From: Daucus carota subsp. sativus
Taxonomy: Eukaryota > Streptophyta > Magnoliopsida > Apiales > Apiaceae
Assembly (NCBI RefSeq): GCF_001625215.2
Contig: NC_030381.2
Span: 48,941,214-49,005,213, forward strand
Direction: 5' to 3'
DNA: 64,000 nucleotides
The notes under the pieces are model-generated. The model made no database searches, had not been told where the DNA came from, and saw nothing but the letters and a program-made list of their open reading frames with translations. The stretch's first letter is position 1, and the number at the start of each line of letters is the position of its first letter. This document shows positions 13,054-24,880 of this stretch, piece by piece. The position numbers were made by a program, and so were the translations under genes.

Positions 13054-14175
13054 TTTTCGTTTGCTCGGTACAAATCAACAATAATGGAGAAGAAATTTAT
13101 ATACGCTCTGGTTTTTATCGCATTTTGATCAACGGTTTTTAGCCAAACTACTAGAGTAGTTCGAAAATGGAGATCGGATAATCAGCTGATAAAACCAGCT
13201 AATATGGTTCAATTCGTATGAAGGAACAAAAGCTTTCAACATTGGCTTGACAGAGATTAGTAAAATTTGTGAAGAAAATATTAGGTGGTACAGAGTAATA
13301 CAAGGAGGTCTAAAACTTCCGGATCTATGTAATGTATATCACAAAAAGGAACATGCATTCGTCTAGTTTTTCTAAATTTGGGAAAGAAGGGGATTCAGCT
13401 ACAAAAGCTGGGGGGCAAAGCTTAAATCTGATTAAGCGTATTTCACAGTATTGTACTCCCTCCGTCCTATTTTACATGTCCCTTTTGAAAAAAAATTACG
13501 TATCTTAAAAAAAATTAGTTGAGTATACATCTGTATTGAGTTTTCTGCAGATTCTTGATTGCCTTGCCATAATACACTCTCATATTGTTCAGGTCAGGGT
13601 CATATTGATCAACTCTGAATTTCAGCGTGGCCGCGGCATATCATTCAAGACTACATCTAGTAAGGAAGCTGGTTAATCGAAAAGTTGTCTGGTTTTTGAC
13701 ATAACCATAGGGCATTTCAATACCAAAGCTAACATATGCTACATACTCAAGAAGTTCAGAAATTTGCTAAACTCCGGCTAAAAAGATCCTGTTATATCTT
13801 GCACAAAAAGTCTCTGACATTCTACAGATGGTTGTAGAATTCACAATTGAACGTTAACTGTGAATATTTATGCCGACACAATATCTTTACCTGTTAGTGA
13901 AGAGGCTAGAGACATACATGCATATGACAATCCTAGACAATCTTCGAAATTCATGCAAAAATTTATAAAAAATCAATATAAACACACATACAAAACAAAA
14001 CATACAAAAATTGAACAAGTTAATATCCACATACATACACACATTGTAATGTTGAACATCCAGAAACATAAACACTAGAAACAGAAATAACAACAGAACA
14101 CGAGTTTGAGGTTCCAATTTGCCTATTTATCACAACAGGAAGATCCTACTCACAGAGTAAACATGCCATTATGCT
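13054..14175. other. Upstream region of CIPK20-type gene and 3' flank of bZIP
   Basis: No gene seen. Because CIPK20 reads leftward and the bZIP also reads leftward, this 1.1 kb must hold the CIPK20 promoter and leader plus the bZIP 3' UTR. A truncated Stowaway end lies at 13456. No clear TATA box could be chosen with confidence. Confidence 0.5.
13456..13510 (+). mobile_element. Truncated Stowaway MITE end
   Basis: CTCCCTCCGTCCTATTTTAC preceded by TA is the canonical Stowaway (Tc1/mariner) terminus. No opposing terminus is visible downstream, so only one end survives. The 3' limit given is arbitrary. Confidence 0.5.
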
Positions 14176-15919
14176 TTAGAATGTGGAGCTGAGAGACCTC
14201 CTCAATATTCCGAGTTTAGCTTTTGCCCTGGCCTGAGCTTCGGCTTTATCTGCTTCAGCGTACTGCATGATGTTCACAAAGCACATTTCAAAATTTAACA
14301 TATACAAGAAATGGAAGACAACATTTCCCCCAAATTTTCATCATCAGTTACTCAACGGTAAGCACAAAACATTGAAATTTACGTAAGAAATGCACAATTC
14401 AAATGCCACAAACCTCCACAAGGAATAACATCATCAGATTTCACCATTTCTGTAAAATTAGTTTATGGGCTCACAAGATTAGATTGAGTGAATTGGTTGC
14501 AATGGAGAATAAGCATGAATGAAGTGTTCAAATGAAGAGCATGATCGCATTAATGCATGATAGAGCTACTCCTATTAGAGGATTACTGCTTGCCCACATT
14601 TTAAGTAACTTTACATGGGTATAATTAACTATGCTAGAAACGTGAACGTGGTTTAGTACCTGCTTCATAGGTCCGGTCCTTAACTCTGCCTGTTCACGGC
14701 ACACAACAAAGGGAGTCTTGTCAGCATAAGAAGCTATTGAAAACAAATAAATGCTAATAAATTGAAGCTAGATGACCAGGGAATATGGCATATACCAATC
14801 TATGTTCGAGGTAAGCATTCTCAACTTTCAAGTGATTCACCTCTGCTTCTAGTTCAATTGTGTACGCCTGTCCATACAAAAAAAATATATGAGGCATCAC
14901 AGCAGTAAACAATAAACATTTCAAGTTTAGAACCAAGATAAATGCGATACATGTTTTCTTGCTCGGGATCTTGCTGCAGCCTCCCTGTTTTTTATCATCT
15001 TCTTCTGGCGGTTCTCAATTACCTTTTTCCCAGGGCCATTCCGCTTCCTTCCTAGCTGGCTCATACCTATCCCATCAGAGGAAACATGACTCATGTTTTC
15101 AGAACTTTGAGCTCCATATCCATTGTCTGTAACTCCCCCACCATAAACACTATAGGCAAGTTGGTTTGCACTGACGCTACCTATTCCACCTGGAAAGCAA
15201 GCCGCTAAATTATCTCCACCAATTTGTATACCGGAGGCTATCTGAAAGAGAGGCTGCGGCTGAAGCTGAGGCAGCTGAGGGGGAAGAGGAGGAGGAGGTG
15301 GTTGTGCTTGTCTGCCACTTGCTTCTCGGACTACTCCTGCCCTGACTAAAAAATCCTCCAATGTCAATTTTTCATTTGCAGGATAGCTTTTCTCGGAGCC
15401 ATCATGACTATTAATGCTTTGTTGTGTTCTATTGATCTCAGACCACACTTCTTCCACTGTTCTAATTTGCCCCAAGGGTGGCGGAACAATTAGTGATCCT
15501 TGTCTTTTCAAGCTCATTTGCCCTGCAGTATTACCCCTCTCATTCGAGGTCTCACAAGACGGATATAGTGGATTGTTGTTACTAGCACTTATGATGGGTA
15601 CCACATCAGGCATGGCTATGTCAGAATTTTGTGCTTGAATTATATTGCCTTCTGTACTCCAGATGCCTTGAAGGAACTCATCCATGTTCATTGATCCATA
15701 GTTCCTGCCACTACCCGTAAGGGCGTTCTCGAATTCATCCAAGGCCTGTAAGTAACCCGATGACTGGCTGATAGGTGAGGGAAATGCATTAGACCTGGGC
15801 TGTTTTCCATCTTTCATACGCAGTGCTGATTCAACCTCATCCTCGGACTGATCAACCATTATGTCTATTCCAGGATTCTTTTTTCCTTCTCCGGAATTAA
15901 GGTCTTGCTGGTGGGACAT
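14176..15919 (-). CDS. Group-A bZIP transcription factor (ABI5/AREB/DPBF-like)
   Basis: Four exons: 15919-14951, 14867-14796, 14689-14660 (30 nt) and 14262-14176, giving 385 residues. All have GT-AG borders and keep frame. Conserved group-A blocks are visible: C1 around GSMNMDEFLQGIW, C2 LKRQGSLIVPPPLG followed by TVEEVWSEI, and C3 LTLEDFLVRAGVVRE. A Pro-rich stretch (PPPPPLPPQLPQLQPQP) precedes the basic region NREAAARSRARK, and the zipper has four heptad leucines. The C terminus RRSLSSTF carries an RxxS-type site like those phosphorylated by SnRK2 and bound by 14-3-3. Members bind ABRE promoter elements and mediate ABA and drought responses. Odd points: exon 1 ends with His where Gln is usual before AYT, and the segment after the zipper (AELRTGPMKQYAEADK) differs from the common ERKRKQQ. 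ABI5-like is firm; the exact orthologue is not. Confidence 0.9.
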
Positions 15920-16620
15920 ATCTACTCAGAATAATATGTAATCTAACTGCAATTGAGGTAAAAATTATATTAGTGACAGAAAAATGCCATAACTAATAAA
16001 CTTTTCACAGTGGAGACATATTTACCTGAACAAAAAGTACAATGGACAAAATTGCCTCTGTACTGTTCATAGAGTATAATTATGGAAGTAAAGATCTTTC
16101 AGTTGGAGATTCAAGCATTTAACCAATCTAGTTAATATGAAAGATTTGAAAGCTATCAGCTTTACAATACAAGTTCAAAACAAATATTTGTAACTAAATT
16201 TTTATGAGATTTTTATTAAAACTCCCTCAAATATCATTTCGCTTAGAACCACTATCTGAAGACAATAAAACATCAACAAGAACAAAATAAAACAAAAAAA
16301 TTATACACAATCCTTCAAACTAACATGGCATGTGATACTTCGAAGACTTCCCACAACCAAACATAACAAGAAACCAAAGTATCTTTTGTTACATCGTATA
16401 GTTTGTAAATTACCTTGATTCCAACCGACTTAACATATGAATCCATTATGCACTACAACAAACTGACCTTTTTTACTATAGAAATTTAGGCTAATTACTA
16501 AAAATCATGCATATATTGAAATTGAAATAACTTACTTGGAGGAACTCGGCTGTTTTTTGTTTGGATAAGCTAAGCAAACCTCCTTCTATACACAGCGATC
16601 AAACCAGACTGGGGACAGCC
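15920..16620 (-). other. Spliced 5' leader of the bZIP gene
   Basis: Reading leftward, a good acceptor (TTGCAG then TTAGAT) places a leader exon at 15946-15920 directly before the ATG. A matching donor (CTCCAA then GTAAGTT) ends an upstream noncoding exon at 16536, which may extend to about 16620. This implies a leader intron of about 590 bases. No transcript evidence is available. Confidence 0.5.
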
Positions 16621-16769
16621 CCTTTACCATTTAAGTGTTTATTTATTAGGTATTTTTCATGTGTATTGTATGTAATCTATGATAAAATTTATAATTTGTA
16701 TAATATATATAACTAAATTTTTATATTAATATAGGAAATGACTCCTGATTATGTTTCATACAATTCTCA

Positions 16770-17200
16770 TAAGAACAAGAAACATGCATATGGACACGTA
16801 TATAATATACAGAACACGCGCCAAACATGTAGATGGACACGTGTATATATATGTAATACATACAACGTAAGATGTTTATACACTACTAACATGCAGATAG
16901 ACACGTATAATACATACATACAATTATGAACGCATAAAAATATAAATGGACAGGTGTATTGACACATTATACACATAATAAAAAAACAGACACCTGTATT
17001 ATAGACACATTATATATTGAGAACACGCGGCAACCATGCACATAAACAGATACATATATGATACATACAACAATAGATAACAACACTCAAGCAGAGAGCT
17101 AACATGAGAGATAAAAACTTGTATAATACATATAGATACATACATAACGGGGATGGATATGTACAGATGGACATAGTACATACATCCTATAAAAAAAATA
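16770..17200. repeat. Degenerate minisatellite of 'gacacgtrtaatacatacata' type
   Basis: Several diverged repeats of words such as 'atggacacgtatataat', 'agatggacacgtgtatat', 'agatagacacgtataatac' and 'acagacacctgtattatag', with recurring 'aacacgcg' and 'atacatacaac'. Spacing is irregular (about 40-70 bases), so this is an old or complex tandem array. Open frames across it on both strands are low-complexity artefacts. Confidence 0.5.
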
Positions 17201-17453
17201 AATACTCATTTAGTTCTGTTAATAACATATGCAATCTCCTTTCTTTACCAACTAATCTTCTTATTTTTAACCCCTTTACAATTTTTCATCATTGTTATTA
17301 TTTCAATTTATTCTTATGCCATAATTTTTTTTTCATTCTTAAACTACTTTTATGTATCTTATAATTACTTACAAATGACGGTGTCAACCCCTATCTAGTT
17401 GAATTTATTTGATTGATATTTTTTTTATTAAATTAAATTTTAATTTAATTACT

Positions 17454-17456
<3 letters not shown>

Positions 17457-17515
<59 letters not shown>
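17457..17515. repeat. (AT)n microsatellite
   Basis: About 59 bases of uninterrupted AT dinucleotide. The following 780 bases up to the apparent broken gene at 18306 are AT-rich spacer in which I see no gene. Confidence 0.95.
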
Positions 17516-17516
<1 letters not shown>

Positions 17517-18305
17517 CTAACAATATATATTAATTATTATTAAAGAATATACATTAGTTTATTATTAAAATTTTAATTAATTACTATATATATAAATATA
17601 CAAATTGTGATTAGTTAATAGATAATTTAAATAATATACATTGAACGGTTCAGGAATAAATTAAATAAAAATCTCAACCTTACCAATTTAATTGTTATAT
17701 ATGTTCATTACTTCCCATGAGAGTGTAATTCATGTCTTAAATATTAAATTAATTTTAATTTGTCTAATATAATATTATTATCTCACAGTACAATTAAATG
17801 AAAAACAACACTAACTAGTATCATCTTTAAATATGTTGTTAAATTTCTCTAAGTGAATATATGTTTAAGAACAAAATAAAGGGAATTTAGCAAATATACT
17901 GCTTTTTGAAAAAAAACTTACAATTTTAAAATAATTGTGAATATACTTATTTTTAAAATTTTTATAGCATAATGTTGTCTCAAAATAAATATTTATATTT
18001 TAAAAATATTTATATTATAATATCTTTTGAATATATATTTTGTATATTTTTTTAAATATTTTGTTATTAGATACTTTATATTCTACTTCAAAACAGTTAT
18101 TTAAATATTTCCTTTAAATATTTTTATATAAATGTTAAATAAAAATATATTAAATCTTGGATAGATTTTTTAGAAGTGCTATCTTAGTCATCGTATTATA
18201 AGTACTATTTATTTATATAATTTTATTTTTATTAGTTCTTCAGCTTTTGTTTCAAGTACTGAATCATTATATACTCAAAGAAGAATCGAACTTCACAGTT
18301 CAGTG

Positions 18306-19035
18306 ATGGCGGCACAAACCCTAGTTTTTCAAGTCATGTCATGAGTATCACTCTGGTGCCAACTTTTTTTAGTTTTCCTTTCCAAATACTCCATCTGTTT
18401 ATAGTGATATTTTCTAATTCTTGTAAAACAATTTCTGTGATAAATGCCGAGATTTTACTACTTATGAGACCACCTCTGCTGCTAAAGCTGGACAGTGATC
18501 GATTTCTGAACCAACCCATTTTACACCTAGTGAGTTCTTTTAGTCTCAGATCTGAGAATATGGGTTGATTAATTAAATAAGATGTTTCCGACATTAAGAA
18601 TACTTAGTCTGAATCGTCCATTAATCTTGTGGAAAAGAGTTTAAAATCTCACTTATTGCTTCTTGTATTTCTGTCAGTATAAATGTTCTTTTACTCTCTT
18701 GTTACACTGCATCATATTCAAAATGGACGATTCCTTGGCACTGTGAATGCAAAGGGTTAAATCATCTGATCTGTAATAAAGAGTTTAAGCTGTATTGATA
18801 GTTTTGATGTGCTTTTTGGTGGCTGGTGGATTAAGTCCAAAGTATAACGTTTCCTTTTCCATGTGTTGGAAATGGAATCTCTTGGAGATTTATTTGATTG
18901 TAAAATTTTGTTACAGAAGCTTGGGAAAGGCTCCATGGTTACGCGGAGAATAAGCTCCAAAAATACTCTAAAGTCGATGATGATTTTGAAAAATTTAGTG
19001 AGGTGTTTCGGAAGGAGCTTACAAATCTGACCACG
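18306..19035 (+). pseudogene. Apparent broken gene start, two exons, family not recognised
   Basis: ATG at 18306 opens a short exon (MAAQTLVFQ, ending CAAG at 18333). A second exon-like block at 18917-19035 has a good acceptor (TTGTTACAG) and donor (ACG|GTAACC) and reads AWERLHGYAENKLQKYSKVD then DDFEKFSEVFRKELTNLTT, a charged helical stretch. Phase matches if exon 1 ends in ...CAA G and exon 2 starts AA. The base after CAAG is T (TCATGT), so the donor GT is not where the phase needs it, as if one G was lost. Using the available GT one base earlier puts exon 2 out of frame and into a stop. A further possible exon lies near 19294-19378. I do not recognise the family. The call is inference from splice phase. 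Confidence 0.4.
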
Positions 19036-19554
19036 GTAACCAGACATTTTTTTTTTCAAATCAATTTGAAAGATTTAATTAATTAGAGTTGCTGCTCTAT
19101 TGTTTATTAGGATGTTTATAACTAAAAATATTCCACTTGCCGGAAAACTCTTATCATAACCATGCTGAGAAAATATTCCTGAACATCAACCCAATGTAAG
19201 GATTCACCAAAATGATTATTTCACCAACTAGAAGTTTATTTTCTCCAGTACTTTATTTTAAGTGTTTTGTATAAAACGTGACCAGGCAACAGAAATATGC
19301 TGAACAGTCCCGCCAGTCACCCATTTCTCCTGGAAAATTAAAGCCCTCACTCCTGCTCGTGATGTCTGAAAATCAAAGTAGTAATATAGTTCTTATTGCA
19401 GTGATAAGGATATATAGTTTAGTGTCTAGCTAGAAAATTGGGCCACCCGTGGCTTGTAGTTGTGATGAAAAACCAGTGACACAGTTTGGTTCTTATGATC
19501 ATGGTGAATTGCCCGAAGCTTACAAGAAAATAGAATTATTTTTTTACAAAACAA

Positions 19555-19895
19555 TATTTTAGATGTCGGTTATTCAAAATGGCGACGCAATTGATCAGGT
19601 GTATAGCATCTATTGTTTAAACAGGTGACACAGTTGATCAGGTCTATAGCGTCGGCACTCAGACAATCGACGCTAATTCAGGACTATAGCAACGCAATTA
19701 TTTAAGATTAAAGTGTCAGTTACTTATACAACCGACCTAATTAATCAAGAGCATCGGCATTTCTGGTACCCGACGCTATTGTTATGACAATAACATCGCC
19801 TATTTAGGGGGCGCAAAAATCCTATGCCTATAGCATCTCCTACATATACTAATTACTATGCCACTTAACCGACGTTTTAGAATTTATCTGACGAT
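19555..19895. mobile_element. CACTA-like subterminal-repeat relic
   Basis: Iterated short words on both strands: 'gtcggtta', 'gcgacgcaat', 'atagcgtcgg', 'atcgacgcta', 'accgacgcta', 'aaccgacgt'. Arrays of such CGACGCTAT/GTCGGT motifs in mixed orientation are characteristic of subterminal regions of plant CACTA elements, where the transposase binds. No intact CACTA terminus or 3-bp duplication is visible at the edges, so this is a relic. Confidence 0.45.
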
Positions 19896-19898
19896 GTT

Positions 19899-20026
19899 AA
19901 AAGTCTAATTTGTACTAATGTTAATAGCAATGACCATGTAATTTTTAAGAACTCATAAGTTCAAAAGTCTAATTTGTACTAATGTTAATAGCAATGACCA
20001 TGTAATTTTTAAGAACTCATAAGTTC
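19899..20026 (+). repeat. 64-bp tandem duplication
   Basis: Two adjacent, apparently identical 64-base copies (19899-19962 and 19963-20026), beginning 'aaaagtctaatttgtactaa' and ending 'actcataagttc'. Noncoding; identity suggests a recent duplication. It directly abuts the CACTA-like relic. Confidence 0.9.
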
Positions 20027-21188
20027 AAACTTTACTAATTATGCGTGACCGAATATTCAATCCGATAAGAAGCAGATTGTACGCCTAAAGCCATCTTAGA
20101 AATTTTATATGAGCTATTATCATTTTTTTTTTAATAAAATCACGATTGTTCATTTTTTTCATAAGGACTATATCCACATAATTCAGTCATTATAAACAAG
20201 GATAACGGATAGATCATAAAGCAATATCTTAGATCTTTTTTATTTCAAGTTATCTCATTATGTATACCAACATCATGATAAAAACTATAGATCATGTCAC
20301 ATATTATTAGTGAATTAATTAGGAAAAATGGCCATCTTAATTTAAAATTTAAGAGTCAGGGCACCAGATTAACTATAAAATTACTATATATGACCCCATA
20401 AGTTCACACAAAGGAGAAACGATGACATGTCTAAATTTCCACCAAAAATCTTAAATATAAATAATCACAATAAATTACAACAAAATCAAAGTTTAAAAAA
20501 ATTGTGAAAAATGACTTGAATTGTATAAATCTTTGATCACCTCAATATTTAAGAGTCACCTTCGTAATGATACATGTATAACTAATTAAAATTTGATTTT
20601 TATTTATTTTACATGATAATGCTAAAATTCAAGTATTGATATGATAAATATTTTAATTTATCCATTATAATTACAACACCAATTCTTTCTTAACACATTT
20701 AATCAAAAGAACTCTAAAAATAATCAAGTACAAATAAAATCTCTAAAATTTGGTGATAATGGCATTTTTAGTATCACTTTTTCATCATTTTTTAATTTAA
20801 ATATTGTTGGCTTGAAATTGAGTTTTTTTTTTTTTTACTATTTTACTTATTTTTGAGTTTTGTTTCTAGTCGATCAAGTGTCAGAATTCTTAATAATTTT
20901 TAAAATGATGGTAACTCAAGCAAAACTAGAATTATAAGTTTAAAATAAGATAATGTCTTAGACCGAAAATATGACTATCATATATTACTTTTGATTAGTC
21001 TAATATAACACAATAATACGATACAAATATTTTTTCATACAACTTCATAAAAATAAAACAACATAATCATAATCAATACATATTATTAAATCACATAATC
21101 GTAATCAATCACGGGTGAATTCTATTAAAACATGCGACATATATTATAAAAACAATTAAACTTGTAACATATAAAAGTCAAATGATCA
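20027..21188. other. AT-rich spacer without a gene
   Basis: No coding exon or recognisable element. The last part should contain the 3' UTR of the leftward Myb/SANT-like gene. Confidence 0.6.
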
Positions 21189-22166
21189 TCATTTGTTTCC
21201 CATCATATATAGCATCCATCTTGCTCGTTCTTCAAGAGTCATTTTCAAGAAACCATCCTTTTTTGTTTCACAGTCGAGCAAGTTAAATGCCTCAAAACGA
21301 ATATGGTCATCAACATCTGGTACCTCCTTGATAGCATCCCATGTAGTTATCTCATTTTCTCTTTTCTGCAATGAGTCATTAATTCTTTCCAGAGATGTTC
21401 CGAGTTTAGTAACATGTTCCAAAATGCTAGGTAAAAGGGTGTTTTCGTTTAAGTTAGAACCCTCCTCATGATCATTTCTACTTCTTTTAATTGGAAGCTT
21501 TTTCTTGATCAACTTAAAAATTTCAGAAGAACCCAATGTTGAACCATTATCTTTTTGTACAAAACCCTCATCATTAATATCATAATCCAAGTCATCTATG
21601 CGTATATCACTGATTTCATTAGTTTCTAATGTTCTTTCTGTAATATTATTAGCCCCAGTATTTCCAATAATAATTTGAAGGTCTTCATAATCTTCCAATA
21701 CTTTATTACGCAAAGTAACACCTTCTGGATGAGCCTATAAAAAATCATTATTTCAAATTGTTAGTTTCACACAAAAGAATGATTGATGATTTTACATTAT
21801 CATAATATATGAATTTAGATTTACCTTTAGATATTCATCCCATACTTCATTTGGAGCAGTGAACATCTTTGAAGTTGAGTCATATCGAAAAGCAGAATTG
21901 AACTTCAAAAGCGATGAATATGAGAGCCATCGATTTCTAAATGATCTCAACCTGCTTTGATAATTATTGTAATTTTTGTTACAACCAAATATTGAATTAA
22001 TAGATGGCAAAAATTGTTTTTCAACTGTCTCTTTACTGAGGGAACCACTATTAATACACCATCCCTGTTTCGTAGCATCAACCATAAGTCTTAACAGTAA
22101 CCTAGTCTCCTCTTTTTTCCATGTATTATATTCATCTCTTTCTCTAGCAACTGGTGTATCAGCCAT
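21189..22166 (-). CDS. Myb/SANT-like DNA-binding protein (L10-interacting-MYB / Harbinger ORF1 type)
   Basis: Two exons, 22166-21825 and 21734-21189, joined in frame across a GT-AG intron of 90 bases, giving 295 residues. The N-terminal third carries the Myb/SANT-like helix pattern: W in YNTWKKEETRLLLRL, W in TKQGW, a middle block YQSRLRSFRNRW, and the closing VWDEYLKAHPEGVTLRNK that is typical of this family. The middle is acidic and low-complexity. The C terminus has the family's helical tail (FEAFNLLDCETKKDGFLKM, RARWMLYM). Such proteins occur as host genes of unknown role and as ORF1 accessory proteins of PIF/Harbinger transposons. No transposase ORF is nearby, although a Tourist-like MITE, a Harbinger relative, lies 0.7 kb upstream. 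It could be domesticated or a stranded transposon gene. The frame is intact. Confidence 0.75.
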
Positions 22167-24880
22167 TGCAGCGCTACTGTATTATCAAACATGCATATGA
22201 GTAATTTAATAAGAAAATATTGTGATAAAAAATTATTAATGACATCTATATTTACCAAAAATATGAGAGTAATCATAAACTATAATACATTCATACACGG
22301 GTATGGACAATTGTTAAGATGATAACATAGATAATGAAGGAGTTCATAGATTATGTACCTATTGATAGAATATATAGAACTTATTAGGAGAGAAGCCTGA
22401 AAGTCGAATATATAAAATATAAAGAGTCTTACATGCTATATATAGAGTTTGTAATATATTACACATATAATTTGATAATTAATTTTAGATTTGAAGATAT
22501 CATTATTTTTGCAATCCATTGAAATCTCGTACATTCAATTCAAAATCTATTACATAATAAAATCATTTAAAATCTTTTGATAGAAGATATCTCAATATCC
22601 CATCAATTTTTTTGAATCCAGGGATAATCTACATATTTGAAGAGATTATTCAATATCGACAATTACATTAAAGTTTTAAAAGATTATATATAATCTAAAT
22701 TGAATTCTTAAATATTTTATAAGATTTTATAACATTCAAATCAGATATTCCCAGATTTCGACAATGTGGAAAATCTCAATATTGAAAATGAAAAATTTAT
22801 TTTTTTATAATAATAAAAGAACTTTGAAAATATTTATAATATAGTGGGTGTTTGGCGGGGGCTTTTAAGCCTGGCTTCTGGAGTTACAAGTTAGAAGCAC
22901 TTATTCGTACCGTTTGTGTAAAAAGTCGAGCGGTACTTATAAAAAGCTAAGAATCCTAACTTTTGTTTCATGACTTCTACTTTTTTCCCCAAACACTTTA
23001 TTCACCTATAAGTCTTAACTAACTTCTAACTTCTACTTTACTTTTTTACTGTAAGCAAGAAACACTTATTTTAACTTACCCAAACGGCCCTATAATTTGA
23101 TTTTAGTAAGATTCGAAATTTGGAATTAATACACTCATTCTATGGGTAGCAAGGAAGTAAACAAGTGATATTTAGGGATGTGAACGAGTAAAGTCGAGTT
23201 TTTACTTATCATGTTCAAGTTTATCGAGTCGAGTTTTATTATTTCTCTTGTCGAACATTTTATGTTGTTCAAACTAAAGTTCGAGTTGAGTTCGAGTTAC
23301 TTGCATACAAGTTTTACTTTTCTTCATTTACGATTGTATATTTCATACATTTAAAATATACGTATTTTAATTATCTAATTTGACAAAATTTGAGTTAAAA
23401 TTATCACATTCAAGGTTGTCAATATTAAGTATATTTGAGTTAAAGATAAGCTAAATTTTGCTATATCTAGAAGAGTATGTTATGAGATTTGACTTGATCG
23501 GGCTAAAGCTCGATTTCTAACCCGAAAATAAATGAATCAGTTCGATTTGATTGAACCCATGTAACTTCTTTTATTTTAATAACCCTACCAGTTATAAATG
23601 GTAAACTTGAAGACTGTAATTTACTCCCATAATTGTTCTCATTGTAGCCCTCCAATCGAGATGTTCAAGTTATTTCACTAAAATAATTAAACAAAGACAA
23701 TAGTTTCTATTTCGCGAAGGAAAAACAAGATAAAAAAAAAAGACTTAATATTCTCAAGATTATTTTCCACTACATAACGGAAATCCATCCCTTTCTAAAC
23801 ATAGATATAGACTATAATATGAATCATAGTTATTCTCGAGTCATGAATCATAGTGAGACTTATTTGTTATTACTTTTCAAAGAACAAAATAATATTTACA
23901 TTCAAACTTATTAATATAAAATGTGTCACATATTAAATTATAAAGATGGCTTTTTAGTAGTTAGTGTACACTTTTTCTTAAATCTTATTTGTTAATTTGT
24001 TCATCATTTGAACAAGACACTGTGATGATCAAAAAAATTATCTTGTATAATTGACAAATATAATTAGTAAAACAGAATGACTAGTAAGTAATACCATAGC
24101 AAACTAATTTCAAGTTCAACTGAAATTATGCAAACACCATCATACGCCCGCATATTATACACAAGGTAGTATTTATTCTACCATGGTACAACAACCAATA
24201 CACAAAGCATACTTGAAAATCCTAATTTTAAATTAAACCACTCGAACCAATGAACCACATTCTATCTAAATTTATATTGTTTTTTATTAAACAGATACGT
24301 ACTCTTTTGAGGAAATATTCCACTTTCTTTATTCTACGCATCGTATAGTAATATTTTAATAAATATAAATATAAACTTGGATCAACGCAATTTATTATTG
24401 GCACAATGAACACCAGATCACATGTAAATAATCAAGATATGAATCTAAACTACCGTATTGTTGATAATTCTCTCTAGCAACAAAAATATTTGAAGTAAGA
24501 ATAGTAATCACGTGTCTCCATATATATTGCAATAATTAGTCATGAGATTATATCTTACTACAAAATTTAATATAAAAGAATTATAGCCAACGATTACCAT
24601 TGAAGTTCAACGAGTAAATGCCATATATTTTAAATACGTGATAAACACAATAATCATAAAATTTCTACAAACATTATAGACAAGTAGTTACCAAAAATTG
24701 AGAACTTTAATTACCATAATAAACACCCATCTAAGTTAGAACTCATCAATTATTGTAGACAACATTGTATACTCACCTCTACTTAGAATTGAATTTAAAG
24801 AAAACTATCTTAACCCTTTTATAATTTATGAACATATAAAGACCCTCAATACAATGTTTACCCACAGTTTAACTCTAAGT
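22167..24880. other. Repeat-rich spacer upstream of the Myb/SANT-like gene
   Basis: Apart from the Tourist-like MITE at 22854-23091, I see no gene. At about 23175-23310 are repeated 'cgagttcgagtt/gttcgagttgag' words typical of a dispersed plant repeat. The remaining sequence is AT-rich with only chance open frames. Confidence 0.5.
22854..23091. mobile_element. Tourist-like (PIF/Harbinger) MITE, copy 2
   Basis: Closely related to the element at 2965-3211: left end GTGGGTGTTTGG, right end CCAAACGGCCC, and the shared interior 'aagcacttattcgtaccgtt', 'gtgtaaaaagt', 'cccaaacacttta' and 'aacttctaacttctact'. ATA flanks both sides as a possible 3-bp duplication. Noncoding. Confidence 0.65.

Noticed and set aside
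16767..17364. Several Cys/Tyr/Ile-rich open frames on both strands
   Set aside because: They translate the minisatellite and have no gene structure.
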